DNA of 12,048 bases from an uncultured Eubacteriales bacterium (GTDB taxonomy: Bacteria > Bacillota > Clostridia > Oscillospirales > Oscillospiraceae). This document shows positions 1-6,073 of the stretch, one piece after another. The stretch lies in assembly GCA_900548615.1 (NCBI GenBank), contig URKW01000063.1:1-12048 (forward strand). Reading direction: 5' to 3'. Numbering within the stretch: position 1 is the first letter of the stretch; each line of letters opens with the position of its first letter. The translations under genes were made by a program, and so were the position numbers. Below the pieces are notes generated by a model. The model searched no databases, was not told the origin of the DNA, and saw only the letters and a list, made by a program, of their open reading frames with translations.

Positions 1-6
1 CTTTTG

Positions 7-36
7 CCTACTTTTGTCACTGTTGACAAAAGTAGG
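7..36. repeat. Palindromic hairpin repeat, copy 1 (ACTTTTG...CAAAAGT family)
   Basis: CCTACTTTTGTCA (7-19) and TGACAAAAGTAGG (24-36) are perfect 13-bp complements around a CTGT loop. The core (ACTTTTG, a CACTGT centre, CAAAAGT) recurs at 3855-3886, so this is a dispersed element rather than a private terminator. No T-run follows on the plus strand. Its function is unknown. Confidence 0.75.
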
Positions 37-62
37 TCGCGCCGGAGCGCGAAATCCCCCCC

Positions 63-90
63 ACAGGCCGTCGCGACGGCCTGTTCCTTT
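63..90 (+). terminator. Perfect 22-bp palindrome, probable terminator of an upstream gene
   Basis: ACAGGCCGTCG (63-73) is followed directly by its reverse complement CGACGGCCTGT (74-84), then TCCTTTATT. As RNA this gives a GC-rich stem closed by a small loop, with a moderately U-rich tail. That fits a Rho-independent terminator for a gene off the left edge. The tail is broken by CC, so it could instead be another palindromic repeat. Confidence 0.5.
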
Positions 91-132
91 ATTATCGCAC
101 AAAAATGCGACAATACCGAACAAATCGTATTG
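91..132. promoter_or_regulatory. Overlapping inverted repeats upstream of the importer operon (possible operator)
   Basis: ATTATCGCA (91-99) faces TGCGACAAT (106-114) with one mismatch across a 6-base spacer. CAATAC (111-116) faces GTATTG (127-132) perfectly across 10 bases. The second dyad touches the candidate -35 box at 130-135, which is where a repressor would act. The motif does not match Fur, DtxR or ModE consensus sequences as I know them. The regulator is unknown. Confidence 0.3.
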
Positions 133-158
133 CGCGAAAAAGAATAACGGTGTAAAAT
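130..158 (+). promoter_or_regulatory. Candidate sigma-70-type promoter for the importer operon
   Basis: TTGCGC (130-135) and TAAAAT (153-158) are separated by 17 bases, about 38 bases before the first start codon. The -10 matches five of six consensus positions; the -35 matches mainly at TTG. The surrounding sequence is AT-rich compared with the genes. Confidence 0.4.
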
Positions 159-195
159 AAAAGACTGAACCACTATGCAAAAAGGAGGGACGCCC

Positions 196-1230
196 ATGAG
201 ACAGACCATGCCCCGCACCGCAGCCGACCGCCGCGCCGCGCTGTGGATCGCCGTTCTGGCGGCGGCGCTGCTGGCGCTGTTTCTGGCGTCCTTTGTGCTG
301 GGCCGGTACGATGTGCCCATCGGGCAGGTGGTGCGCATCCTGCTGTCCAGAGTCATTCCCCTGACCCAGACATGGACAGGCAGCATGGAGATCGCCGTGC
401 TGAACGTGCGGCTGCCCCGCATTCTGCTGGCCTGTCTGGTGGGCTGCTCGTTGTCCGCCGCCGGAACGGCCTATCAGTCGGTGTTCCGCAATCCCATGGC
501 CGCGCCGGACATTCTGGGCGCGTCGTCAGGCGCCTGCTTCGGCGCGGCGCTGGCGATCCTGCTGGGCTTCCAGCGTCTCGGCGTCACGGCGGCGGCCTTT
601 GCCGCCAGCCTTGCCACGGTGGCGCTGGTGTACGTGCTGGCCCGGGGCATCCGGGGCAATCAGGTGGTGAATCTGCTGCTGGCGGGCATCATGATCTCGT
701 CCCTGTTCTCCGCCGGAACCTCCTATATCAAGCTGGTGGCCGACCCCACCAACCAGCTGCCCGCCATCACCTATTGGCTCATGGGCAGTCTCAGCGGCAC
801 GCGGATGAAGGACGTGACCTTCGCCCTGCTGCCTATGGCGCTGGGTGCGGTGCCGCTTCTGCTGCTGCGTTGGCGCGTCAATCTGCTGACCCTCAGCGAG
901 GAGGAGGCCCGCTCCATGGGCGTCAACACCACAGCGCTGCGGCTGGTGGTGATCCTGTGCGCCACGGTGCTGACCGCCGCCAGCGTCTCCGTCAGCGGCA
1001 TGATCGGCTGGGTGGGCCTTGTGATCCCCCATCTCAGCCGCAAGCTGGTGGGCAGCGACTGCTGCCGTCTTCTTCCGGCGGCCATGCTGCTGGGCGCGAT
1101 CTTTTTGCTGCTGGTGGACAACGTGTCCCGCAACCTGCTGGCGGTGGAGATCCCCATCGGCATCCTGACGGCCTTTATCGGCGCGCCCTTCTTCATCTAT
1201 CTCATGACCAGAAAGGAGCATGTGCTGTGA
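196..1230 (+). CDS. FecCD/BtuC-type ABC transporter permease
   Basis: This is the membrane permease of an importer of the iron-siderophore/cobalamin/MolB class, predicted to form a homodimeric channel in the cytoplasmic membrane. The 344-residue product is the usual family length and is almost entirely hydrophobic helices. Family hallmarks are RLPRILLA, YQSVFRNPMAAPDILGAS, YWLMGSLSG, GMIGWVGLVIPHLSR and the C-terminal EIPIGILTAFIGAPFF. The chosen start (ATG 196) lies five bases after AAAGGAGGG; an in-frame ATG at 175 sits upstream of that ribosome binding site and is unlikely. Its stop overlaps the GTG start of the ATPase by four bases, indicating translational coupling. The family is often labelled 'iron', but the sequence does not settle the substrate. 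The nearby XdhC gene makes molybdate or tungstate plausible. Confidence 0.93.
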   Translation: MRQTMPRTAADRRAALWIAVLAAALLALFLASFVLGRYDVPIGQVVRILLSRVIPLTQTWTGSMEIAVLNVRLPRILLACLVGCSLSAAGTAYQSVFRNPMAAPDILGASSGACFGAALAILLGFQRLGVTAAAFAASLATVALVYVLARGIRGNQVVNLLLAGIMISSLFSAGTSYIKLVADPTNQLPAITYWLMGSLSGTRMKDVTFALLPMALGAVPLLLLRWRVNLLTLSEEEARSMGVNTTALRLVVILCATVLTAASVSVSGMIGWVGLVIPHLSRKLVGSDCCRLLPAAMLLGAIFLLLVDNVSRNLLAVEIPIGILTAFIGAPFFIYLMTRKEHVL

Positions 1231-2000
1231 GCCTTTCTGTGGAAAACCTGTCCTTCGCCTATGGCGCTGTCCCGGTGCTGCGCGATGTGTCCTTCACGGC
1301 GGAAGGGGGGGAGCTGGTGTCCGTCCTGGGCCCCAACGGCGTGGGAAAAACCACCCTTTTCCGGTGCATTTTAGGTACATTAACGCCCCAAATGGGGCAC
1401 ATAAAAATGGACGGTCAGGATCTCGCGACCTTGCCGCCCCGTGAGCGGGCCAGACGCATCGCCTACATCCCCCAGATCCACCCGCCCACCTTCGGCTACA
1501 CGGTGCTGGACACGGTGCTGATGGGCGCGGCCCGTCAGCTGAACGCCTTCCAGCAGCCGGGCGCGGCCCAGATACGGCAGGCGGACGAGGCGCTGGAGCA
1601 GGTGGGCGCGGCCCATCTGCGGGAGCGGAACTTCGCCCATCTCTCCGGCGGCGAGCAGCAGCTGGTGCTGATCGCCCGTGCGCTGGCGCAGAAGGCGGAG
1701 GTGCTGATGATGGACGAGCCCACCTCGGCGCTGGACTACGGCAACCAGCTGCGGATATTGCAGATGGTGCGCCGTCTGGCGGCACAGGGCTATACCGTGA
1801 TCCTCAGCACCCACAACCCCCAGCACGCCCTGACCTTCGCCACCACTCTGCTGGCGCTGCACGGCGGAACCGCCGCCGCGTGGGGCCGCCCGGCCCAGGT
1901 ACTGACGCCGGAGCTGATGGAAACGCTGTACGGCGTCCGGGCGGAATTTCTGCAAACGGCGTCCGGCCCCGTGCTGGCGCCCTGTGTGGAGGATTGGTAA
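1227..2000 (+). CDS. ABC transporter ATP-binding protein (FecE/BtuD/MolC type)
   Basis: This is the cytoplasmic ATPase that drives the FecCD-type permease. The product has 257 residues. Visible motifs are Walker A GPNGVGKTT (35-43), Q-loop glutamine in YIPQ (about 83), signature LSGGEQQ (139-145), Walker B VLMMDEP (159-165) with a D-loop SALD, and the switch histidine in STHNP (about 196). The start is GTG 1227, inside the permease's last codons (GTGA overlap), eight bases after AAAGGAG (1212-1218). An open frame continues upstream to 243, but that part is only the permease read in another frame. The end overlaps the next start as TAATG. Domain content is complete with no missing catalytic residue. 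Substrate is unknown, as for the permease. Confidence 0.95.
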   Translation: MSLSVENLSFAYGAVPVLRDVSFTAEGGELVSVLGPNGVGKTTLFRCILGTLTPQMGHIKMDGQDLATLPPRERARRIAYIPQIHPPTFGYTVLDTVLMGAARQLNAFQQPGAAQIRQADEALEQVGAAHLRERNFAHLSGGEQQLVLIARALAQKAEVLMMDEPTSALDYGNQLRILQMVRRLAAQGYTVILSTHNPQHALTFATTLLALHGGTAAAWGRPAQVLTPELMETLYGVRAEFLQTASGPVLAPCVEDW

Positions 2001-2725
2001 TGTTTCAATGGAATGCGGAAAAGGTTCGCTTTATGGAGGACGCCGCCGCGTGGGGCGATTTCCACGCCCGGTTGGCGGCGGAGCTGGCCCCCTACCTGCC
2101 CCGGGACGGCAATGTGTGCGATGCGGGCTGCGGCACGGGGCATCTGGCGCTGGCGCTGTCGCCCTATGTGAAGCGGGTGACGGCGGTGGACGTCAGCGCT
2201 CAGGCGCTGGCGCTTCTGACGGAGAACTGCCGGAAGCGGGGGGCTGCCAACATCGACATTCGCTGCGGTGATATTGCCCGGCTGCCGCCGGAGCAGCCCT
2301 ATGACGCCATGGTGTTCTGCTTCTTCGGCCATATCGAGGAGATCTTAGCCATTTCGACGGCTCAGTGCCGGGGCACGGTGCTGGCCGTCATGCGCAACGA
2401 CGGCTGCCACCGGTTTTCCGCCGCTCAGGGCGCCGTCCGCCACGGCGGCTATCCCCGTGGCGCGGCGGAGCTGACGGCACGGGGCATTCCCTTCCACGCG
2501 GTGGAGCGGGAGCTGCCCATGGGCCAGCCCTTCCGCACCATAGACGACGCCCGGCGGTTTTTTCAGCTATATCGCCGCCCGGACGATACCACCCCCGTCA
2601 CTGACGACTTCCTGCGCCAGCGGCTGACGGCTACGGGACGGGAGGATTTCCCTCTCTATCTGCCCCAGAACCGCCGCTTCGGCCTGCTGCGCTGGGAGAC
2701 ATGTGAGATACCAAACCAGCGATAA
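2000..2725 (+). CDS. Class I SAM-dependent methyltransferase embedded in the importer operon
   Basis: This is a predicted S-adenosylmethionine-dependent methyltransferase of 241 residues with a Rossmann-type fold. Motif I is DAGCGTG (41-47), the acidic residue after beta-2 is D64 in TAVDVS, and GDI (90-92) fits motif III. FCFFGHIEE (106-114) lies where motif IV normally sits. The C-terminal half (about 120-241) has no motif I recognise and probably sets the substrate. The start ATG 2000 overlaps the ATPase stop (TAATG), with GGAGG (1988-1992) just upstream. The stop is 11 bases before the binding-protein start, so the gene lies between two importer subunits. It may modify an imported chelator or ligand, or the cofactor built from the imported metal, but neither is shown. 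A generic small-molecule methyltransferase cannot be excluded. Confidence 0.85.
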   Translation: MFQWNAEKVRFMEDAAAWGDFHARLAAELAPYLPRDGNVCDAGCGTGHLALALSPYVKRVTAVDVSAQALALLTENCRKRGAANIDIRCGDIARLPPEQPYDAMVFCFFGHIEEILAISTAQCRGTVLAVMRNDGCHRFSAAQGAVRHGGYPRGAAELTARGIPFHAVERELPMGQPFRTIDDARRFFQLYRRPDDTTPVTDDFLRQRLTATGREDFPLYLPQNRRFGLLRWETCEIPNQR

Positions 2726-2736
2726 GGAGACGACTG

Positions 2737-3828
2737 ATGAAAAAGACCCAAAGACTGCTGGCCCTGCTGCTGGCGCTGCTGATGACCCTGAGTCTGGCCG
2801 CCTGCGGCGGACAGGCCAACACCCCGGCGGAGGACGACAACGCCGCCGATACTCCCGCCGAGACCCGTGTGTTCACCGATTCCACCGGCCGCGAGGTCAC
2901 TGTGCCCGCCCAGATCGACAAGGTGGCCGTGTCCGGCCCGCTGGCTCAGATCGTACTGTTCGCCCTGTGCCCCGATAAGCTGGTGGGCGTGGCCAATGAG
3001 TGGGACGAGAGTGCCCAGCAGTATCTGGACGAGAAGTACTATAATCTGCCCCTGCTGGGCCAGCTGTACGGCGGCAAGGGCGAGCTGAATCTGGAGACGC
3101 TGCTCTCCAGCGGCGCGCAGGTGGTCATCGACGTGGGCGAGGCCAAGAGCACCATCGTGGAGGACATGAACGATCTTCAGGAGCAGACCGGCATCCCCTT
3201 CCTCCACATCGACGCCAAGCTGGTCTCTATGGACGAGACCTATACCATGCTGGGCGATCTGCTGGGCATGACCGACGAGGCCAGGACGCTGGCCGACTAC
3301 TGCCGCAGCACCTATGATAAGGCAACCGCCATCGCTGACGGCGCGGAGAAGGCGAACCTGCTGTACATCACCGGTGACACGGGCCTGAACGTCATTGCCC
3401 GGGGTTCCTATCACGCCGAGGTCATCGACCTCTTGAGCAACAATCTGGCCGTGGTGGACGAGCCCTCCAGCAAGGGCACCGGCAACGAGGTGGACATGGA
3501 GCAGATCCTCAACTGGAACCCCGATGTGATCCTGTTCGCGCCCGGCAGCATCTACGCCACCGTGGGCGAGGACGCCGCGTGGCAGAGTATCACCGCCATC
3601 CGGAACGGCGCGTATTACGAGGTTCCCATGGGCCCCTATAACTGGATGGGCTTCCCTCCCTCCGTGCAGCGGCTGCTGGGCATGCTGTGGATGGCCAAGG
3701 CGCTGTATCCCGACGCCGCCGACTATGACCTGTACACCGAAGTGGCCAACTACTTCCAGCTGTTCTATCACTGCGACCTGACCCGGGAGCAGTACGACGC
3801 GCTGGTGGCGAATTCTTTAGGAAAATAA
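2737..3828 (+). CDS. ABC transporter substrate-binding lipoprotein (FecB/BtuF/MolA class III)
   Basis: This is the extracellular ligand-binding subunit, 363 residues. The N-terminus is a lipoprotein signal: KK and R, a leucine-rich core, and lipobox LAAC with the lipidated cysteine at residue 23. An acidic, Ala/Pro-rich linker (about 24-46) follows. The two-lobe domain then begins with VFTDSTGREVTVP, typical of periplasmic_binding_2 (class III) proteins. Other family signs are LNLETLLSSGAQVVID, LNWNPDVILF and YEVPMGPYNWMGFPPSVQR near the C-terminus. AAGGAGA (2724-2730) precedes ATG 2737. The annotation 'iron complex' would be by family habit only. The related MolA of Haemophilus binds molybdate/tungstate, so an oxyanion ligand is possible given the XdhC gene downstream. 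Confidence 0.93.
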   Translation: MKKTQRLLALLLALLMTLSLAACGGQANTPAEDDNAADTPAETRVFTDSTGREVTVPAQIDKVAVSGPLAQIVLFALCPDKLVGVANEWDESAQQYLDEKYYNLPLLGQLYGGKGELNLETLLSSGAQVVIDVGEAKSTIVEDMNDLQEQTGIPFLHIDAKLVSMDETYTMLGDLLGMTDEARTLADYCRSTYDKATAIADGAEKANLLYITGDTGLNVIARGSYHAEVIDLLSNNLAVVDEPSSKGTGNEVDMEQILNWNPDVILFAPGSIYATVGEDAAWQSITAIRNGAYYEVPMGPYNWMGFPPSVQRLLGMLWMAKALYPDAADYDLYTEVANYFQLFYHCDLTREQYDALVANSLGK

Positions 3829-3884
3829 AGGAGGATTCCGTGCCTCCGGGCACGGGTCACTTTTGGCCACTGTCCCAAAAGTGA
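3827..3884 (+). promoter_or_regulatory. Orphan ribosome binding site followed by a 14-codon mini-ORF that ends in a repeat
   Basis: AAAGGAGG (3827-3834) overlaps the stop of the binding-protein gene and is followed five bases later by GTG (3840). The frame closes after 14 codons at TGA 3882-3884, inside the right arm of the palindromic repeat 3855-3886. Such a strong site with no real gene suggests the operon once continued here, perhaps into the XdhC gene, and was cut by repeat insertion. Chance purine richness is the alternative. Confidence 0.4.
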
Positions 3885-3886
3885 CC
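3855..3886. repeat. Palindromic hairpin repeat, copy 2 (ACTTTTG...CAAAAGT family)
   Basis: GGTCACTTTTGG (3855-3866) and CCAAAAGTGACC (3875-3886) are perfect 12-bp complements around CCACTGTC. It shares the ACTTTTG stem and CACTGT loop with the element at 7-36, while the outer stem bases differ in a pairing-preserving way. It lies directly after the importer operon and could also slow transcription, but it has no T-run. Confidence 0.75.
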
Positions 3887-3896
3887 AAAAGGACAG

Positions 3897-3916
3897 CTTG
3901 AAACCCAGGTTTCAAG
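3897..3916. repeat. Short palindrome next to repeat copy 2
   Basis: CTTGAAACC (3897-3905), CA, GGTTTCAAG (3908-3916) form a perfect 9-bp-arm inverted repeat. No T-run follows, so a terminator role is weak. It is probably part of the same repeat block. Confidence 0.5.
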
Positions 3917-4020
3917 ACTTCCTGCACGCTATACCCGGCTTTTAATTTGATTTCGTTTACCGCGCGTTCACAGGATACGGATATTAACGCCTTGTGTGAC
4001 GTATCGACTTCCTTTTTGCA

Positions 4021-4088
4021 CCGCTGCCGCTGATTATTGCGACGGTAGAACTATGTTTGTTGTTCGCTATGAGTATTAGCGGCAGCGG
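4021..4088. repeat. 11-bp inverted repeat around a 46-base loop
   Basis: CCGCTGCCGCT (4021-4031) and AGCGGCAGCGG (4078-4088) are perfect complements, enclosing a 46-base AT-rich segment. This could be the ends of a small miniature element or the base of a large RNA hairpin. It does not resemble a tRNA: I see no T-loop GTTCRA motif or CCA end. Confidence 0.5.
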
Positions 4089-4089
4089 C

Positions 4090-4119
4090 GTAGGGGCCGA
4101 AAGAGGCATCGGCCCCTAC
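4090..4119. repeat. GTAGGGGC-type palindromic repeat
   Basis: GTAGGGGCCGA (4090-4100), AAGAGGCA, TCGGCCCCTAC (4109-4119) form a perfect 11-bp stem. Related openings (G[TC]AGGGG followed by C/G-rich sequence) occur at 5742, 6384 and, on the minus strand, at 6631. It is one member of a dispersed family. Confidence 0.65.
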
Positions 4120-4199
4120 AGCCAATCACTAAAAACGCTATATGGGCCGATGCAGGATTGATCCGTCCCCTCATACCCCACCCCCGAAAGGAGCCCCCC

Positions 4200-5171
4200 A
4201 TGAACAACATTTTCACCACCCTGCTCTATCAAATGGAAAAGCACCATGATACGGTGCTGTGCACCATCATTGCCGACAACGGCTCCACTCCCCGCGGGAG
4301 AGGCGCCCAGATGCTGGTGGGTCAGTCGGGCCTGCTGTGCGGCACCATCGGCGGCGGCGCGGTAGAGGGTCAGACCATTGAACTGGGCAAAAAGCTTTTG
4401 CAGGAGCGCCGCAGCGCCGTCCACGAGTACCGGCTCCACCGGAACAAGGTGGAGGATATCGGCATGGTCTGCGGCGGCGATGTGACGGTGCACCTGCAAT
4501 TCATCGCCGCCGACGACCCCGTGTGGAAAACGCTGGCGGGCGACGTGCTGCGCCGCGTAGCACTGCGGCAGCCGGGCTGGCTGACGCTGGCGCTGGACGG
4601 CGGTGCGCCTGCGGTGCAGGACACGGCGGAATGCGACGACGCTCACTTTACCCACCCGCTGCCCATCGGCGAGCGGGCCATCCTGTTCGGCGCGGGCCAT
4701 TGCTCCGTGGCGCTGTGCCCGCTGCTGACCACCGTGGGCTTCCGCGTCACGGTGGTGGACAACCGCCCGGAGCTGGCCACCAGGGCGCGCTTCCCCGCCG
4801 CCGACGCGGTGCTGTGCTGCGATCTGGCCCACGTCAGCGACGCCGTGACCATCGGCGATGACGATTACGTGGTCATCATGACCAACGGCCACCGCCACGA
4901 CTTCGTGGTGGAGGAGCAGGTGCTGCGGGGCCAGTACGCCTACATCGGCGTCATCGGTTCCCGCACCAAGACCGCCAGCGTCAATGCGCTGCTGCGGCAG
5001 GCCGGTATCAGCGAGGAGGCCATCGCCGCCGTCCACACCCCCATCGGCACCGCCATCAAGGCGGTGACGCCGGAGGAGATCGCCGTGTCCATCGCCGGTG
5101 AGATGATCTGTGTGCGGGCCACCCGCCGGGAGGACGCCGGAATAAAACTCCACGGCTGCCCCATGCACTGA
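4200..5171 (+). CDS. XdhC/CoxI-family molybdenum-hydroxylase maturation protein
   Basis: XdhC proteins bind molybdenum cofactor and help convert it to the sulfurated form and load it into xanthine-dehydrogenase-type enzymes in the cytoplasm. The 323-residue product has both expected parts. The N-terminal XdhC/CoxI domain shows DNGSTPRGRGAQMLV (26-40), GTIGGGAVEG (48-57) and the conserved MVCGGDV with Cys91. The C-terminal Rossmann domain shows ILFGAGHCS (161-169), VTVVDNRP (183-190), IGVIGSRTK (249-257) and TPIGTAIKAVTPEEIAVSI (280-298). The start is ATG 4200, seven bases after AAAGGAG (4187-4193); an in-frame ATG at 4158 has no such site. No molybdenum hydroxylase is in the window, so its client enzyme must be elsewhere. 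The next gene begins 10 bases after its stop. Confidence 0.92.
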   Translation: MNNIFTTLLYQMEKHHDTVLCTIIADNGSTPRGRGAQMLVGQSGLLCGTIGGGAVEGQTIELGKKLLQERRSAVHEYRLHRNKVEDIGMVCGGDVTVHLQFIAADDPVWKTLAGDVLRRVALRQPGWLTLALDGGAPAVQDTAECDDAHFTHPLPIGERAILFGAGHCSVALCPLLTTVGFRVTVVDNRPELATRARFPAADAVLCCDLAHVSDAVTIGDDDYVVIMTNGHRHDFVVEEQVLRGQYAYIGVIGSRTKTASVNALLRQAGISEEAIAAVHTPIGTAIKAVTPEEIAVSIAGEMICVRATRREDAGIKLHGCPMH

Positions 5172-5181
5172 GGGCGCGGAC

Positions 5182-5670
5182 ATGACGAAGCATCTGTTTT
5201 TGACCGGGCGCAAGGGGGTGGGCAAGTCCACCCTGATCCGTGGCCTGCTGGCGGCGGAGAGCGGCCCGCTGGGCGGCTTTTTCACCGTGAAGCATCAGGG
5301 CGGCATTTATTTGCTGCCTGCCGCCGGTGAGCAGGCATTCACCCCGGAGAACCTCCTGTTTTACTGCGGCCACGGCGGCGATCCCCGCCGTTTTGATGAT
5401 TTGGGCTGCGCCGCGCTGGCCGATACCGCCGGGTGCGGCCTGCTGATGATGGACGAGCTGGGCTCTCATGAGGCCGAGGCTGTCCGGTTTCAGGCGGCGG
5501 TGTTCCGCGCGCTGGAGGGGGATATCCCCATCCTCGGCGTTTTGCAGCAGGCGGAAAGTGAATTCCTTGACCGCATCGCCCGGCACCCGCAGGTCACGGT
5601 GCTGACCGTTACCGAGGAAAACCGCGACGCCCTGCTGCCGGAGCTGCTCCGCTGGTGGAAGAATAAGTAA
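5182..5670 (+). CDS. Small P-loop NTPase, THEP1/NTPase_1-like
   Basis: This 162-residue protein has Walker A GRKGVGKS (9-16) close to the N-terminus and Walker B LLMMDELG (87-94) with D91 and E92. The DELG context fits the nucleoside-triphosphatase family related to THEP1, which is usually around 170-190 residues, so this one is slightly short but not visibly truncated. Its cellular role is not established. Placement 10 bases after an XdhC gene suggests a partner role in molybdenum-cofactor or nucleotide-cofactor handling. The ribosome binding site is weak (GAGGG at 5170-5174, overlapping the previous stop), consistent with translational coupling. A perfect terminator follows at 5680-5705. 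Confidence 0.8.
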   Translation: MTKHLFLTGRKGVGKSTLIRGLLAAESGPLGGFFTVKHQGGIYLLPAAGEQAFTPENLLFYCGHGGDPRRFDDLGCAALADTAGCGLLMMDELGSHEAEAVRFQAAVFRALEGDIPILGVLQQAESEFLDRIARHPQVTVLTVTEENRDALLPELLRWWKNK

Positions 5671-5679
5671 AAAGAGGAA

Positions 5680-5705
5680 AAAAGAGAGCCGCAAGGCTCT
5701 CTTTT
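5680..5705 (+). terminator. Rho-independent terminator after the NTPase gene
   Basis: AAAAGAGAGCC (5680-5690), loop GCAA, GGCTCTCTTTT (5695-5705) give a perfect 11-bp stem with A-run and T-run. It lies 9 bases after the stop. The A/T flanks make it potentially bidirectional, so it could also serve the minus-strand small gene 5790-5948. Confidence 0.9.
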
Positions 5706-5708
5706 ATC

Positions 5709-5749
5709 GGGCGGTGGACGCAGTGGGTACGATAAACCGTTGCAGGGGC
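5709..5749 (+). repeat. 41-bp direct repeat, copy 1
   Basis: It begins GGGCGGTGGACGCAGTGGG and ends with AGGGGC. It matches 6351-6391 at 40 of 41 positions (C or T at 5743/6385). Both copies begin 3 bases after the end of a Rho-independent terminator stem or T-run. The sequence after this copy (to about 5778) looks like a decayed GTAGGGGC-type palindrome. Confidence 0.8.
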
Positions 5750-5789
5750 CGACGACTCTGCCCGCCCTGACACCCCGCACGATACATGC

Positions 5790-5948
5790 TTATTTCTCTT
5801 TTTTACTGATCGCCTCCATGGCCAATTCGCCTGCCAGACGGAAAAGTGCGTCCTCAATGGTTTTTTCGGGCGTTTTTCCCACATTGTTCCCAATCTTCCG
5901 GTAAAAATCATACAGAAAATCATCAATGGTGATCGTCAGCTGCTTCAT
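5790..5948 (-). CDS. Small ribbon-helix-helix-like protein (52 aa)
   Basis: This short gene starts at ATG 5948 after a strong AAGGAGGG with 7-base spacing, and stops at 5790. The 52-residue product opens with MKQLTITIDD, a beta-strand-like pattern as in MetJ/Arc/CopG proteins. Two amphipathic stretches follow (FLYDFYRKIGNN and TPEKTIEDALFRLAGELAMEA), ending in KKEK. That fits a ribbon-helix-helix DNA-binding fold or a TA-type antitoxin without a toxin, but similarity is by pattern only. It is divergent from an XRE regulator at 6074 with a 125-bp shared control region, so the two are probably a regulatory pair. The product is too short for many gene callers to report. Confidence 0.75.
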   Translation of the reverse strand: MKQLTITIDDFLYDFYRKIGNNVGKTPEKTIEDALFRLAGELAMEAISKKEK

Positions 5949-5975
5949 CTGCGTTCCCTCCTTGCTGGTCTGCTC

Positions 5976-6004
5976 AGTATATCACAGTTCTACCAGATAG
6001 TACA
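5976..6004 (-). promoter_or_regulatory. Extended -10 promoter for the 52-aa gene
   Basis: On the minus strand TGATATACT (5984 down to 5976) is an extended -10 (TGn plus TATACT). A weak -35 TGTACT lies 17 bases upstream (6004-5999), inside the candidate operator. Confidence 0.55.
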
Positions 6005-6017
6005 GCTACATGGACTA
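5998..6017. promoter_or_regulatory. Candidate operator between the divergent 52-aa and XRE genes
   Basis: TAGTACA (5998-6004) and TGGACTA (6011-6017) are 7-base arms with one mismatch around GCTACA. The 20-bp dyad overlaps the minus-strand -35 and lies 20 bp before the plus-strand -10. This is a suitable place for autoregulation of both genes by the XRE or the small protein. Confidence 0.4.
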
Positions 6018-6036
6018 ATTTTTTGCAAAAACTCCA

Positions 6037-6042
6037 TATAAT
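6037..6042 (+). promoter_or_regulatory. -10 box for the XRE gene
   Basis: A perfect TATAAT sits 31 bases before the XRE start. No good -35 is present at 16-18 bp, which suggests an activator-dependent or weak promoter. Confidence 0.5.
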
Positions 6043-6073
6043 GACCGTACAGCGACAGGGACGGTGATGGAGT

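Larger units (their letters stand above)
3917..4199. other. Gene-free spacer before the XdhC gene
   Basis: There is no supported gene here. Base composition is visibly more AT-rich between about 3940 and 4075 than in neighbouring genes, as if of separate origin. It holds two inverted repeats (4021-4088 and 4090-4119). A short stretch near 4127-4136 (CACTAAAAAC) recurs in the repeat region at 6401. I could not place a convincing promoter, so it is unclear whether the XdhC gene has its own or is read from the importer operon. Confidence 0.5.

Noticed and set aside
243..1226. Upstream extension of the ATPase frame
   Set aside because: It overlaps the permease entirely in another frame and gives Arg/Gly/His-rich nonsense. 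The ATPase starts at GTG 1227 with a proper ribosome binding site.
2656..3771. 371-residue minus-strand frame opposite the binding protein
   Set aside because: It is a shadow of a real lipoprotein gene: a Gly/Val/His/Gln-rich product with no motifs or start signal.
196..3828. Firm assignment as iron-siderophore uptake
   Set aside because: This rests only on family naming. No siderophore gene or Fur-type site is visible, and the XdhC neighbour points at least as well to molybdate or tungstate.
4021..4088. Possible tRNA or structured RNA gene
   Set aside because: The 11-bp closing stem is longer than an acceptor stem, and I see no D-arm, anticodon arm or T-loop pattern. It is kept only as an inverted repeat.
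4116..5285. 389-residue minus-strand frame opposite XdhC
   Set aside because: XdhC on plus has all expected motifs; this frame shows shadow composition only.
5609..5926. 105-residue minus-strand frame across 5609-5926
   Set aside because: It runs through the terminator 5680-5705 and a repeat, and overlaps the better-supported 52-aa frame that has the ribosome binding site.
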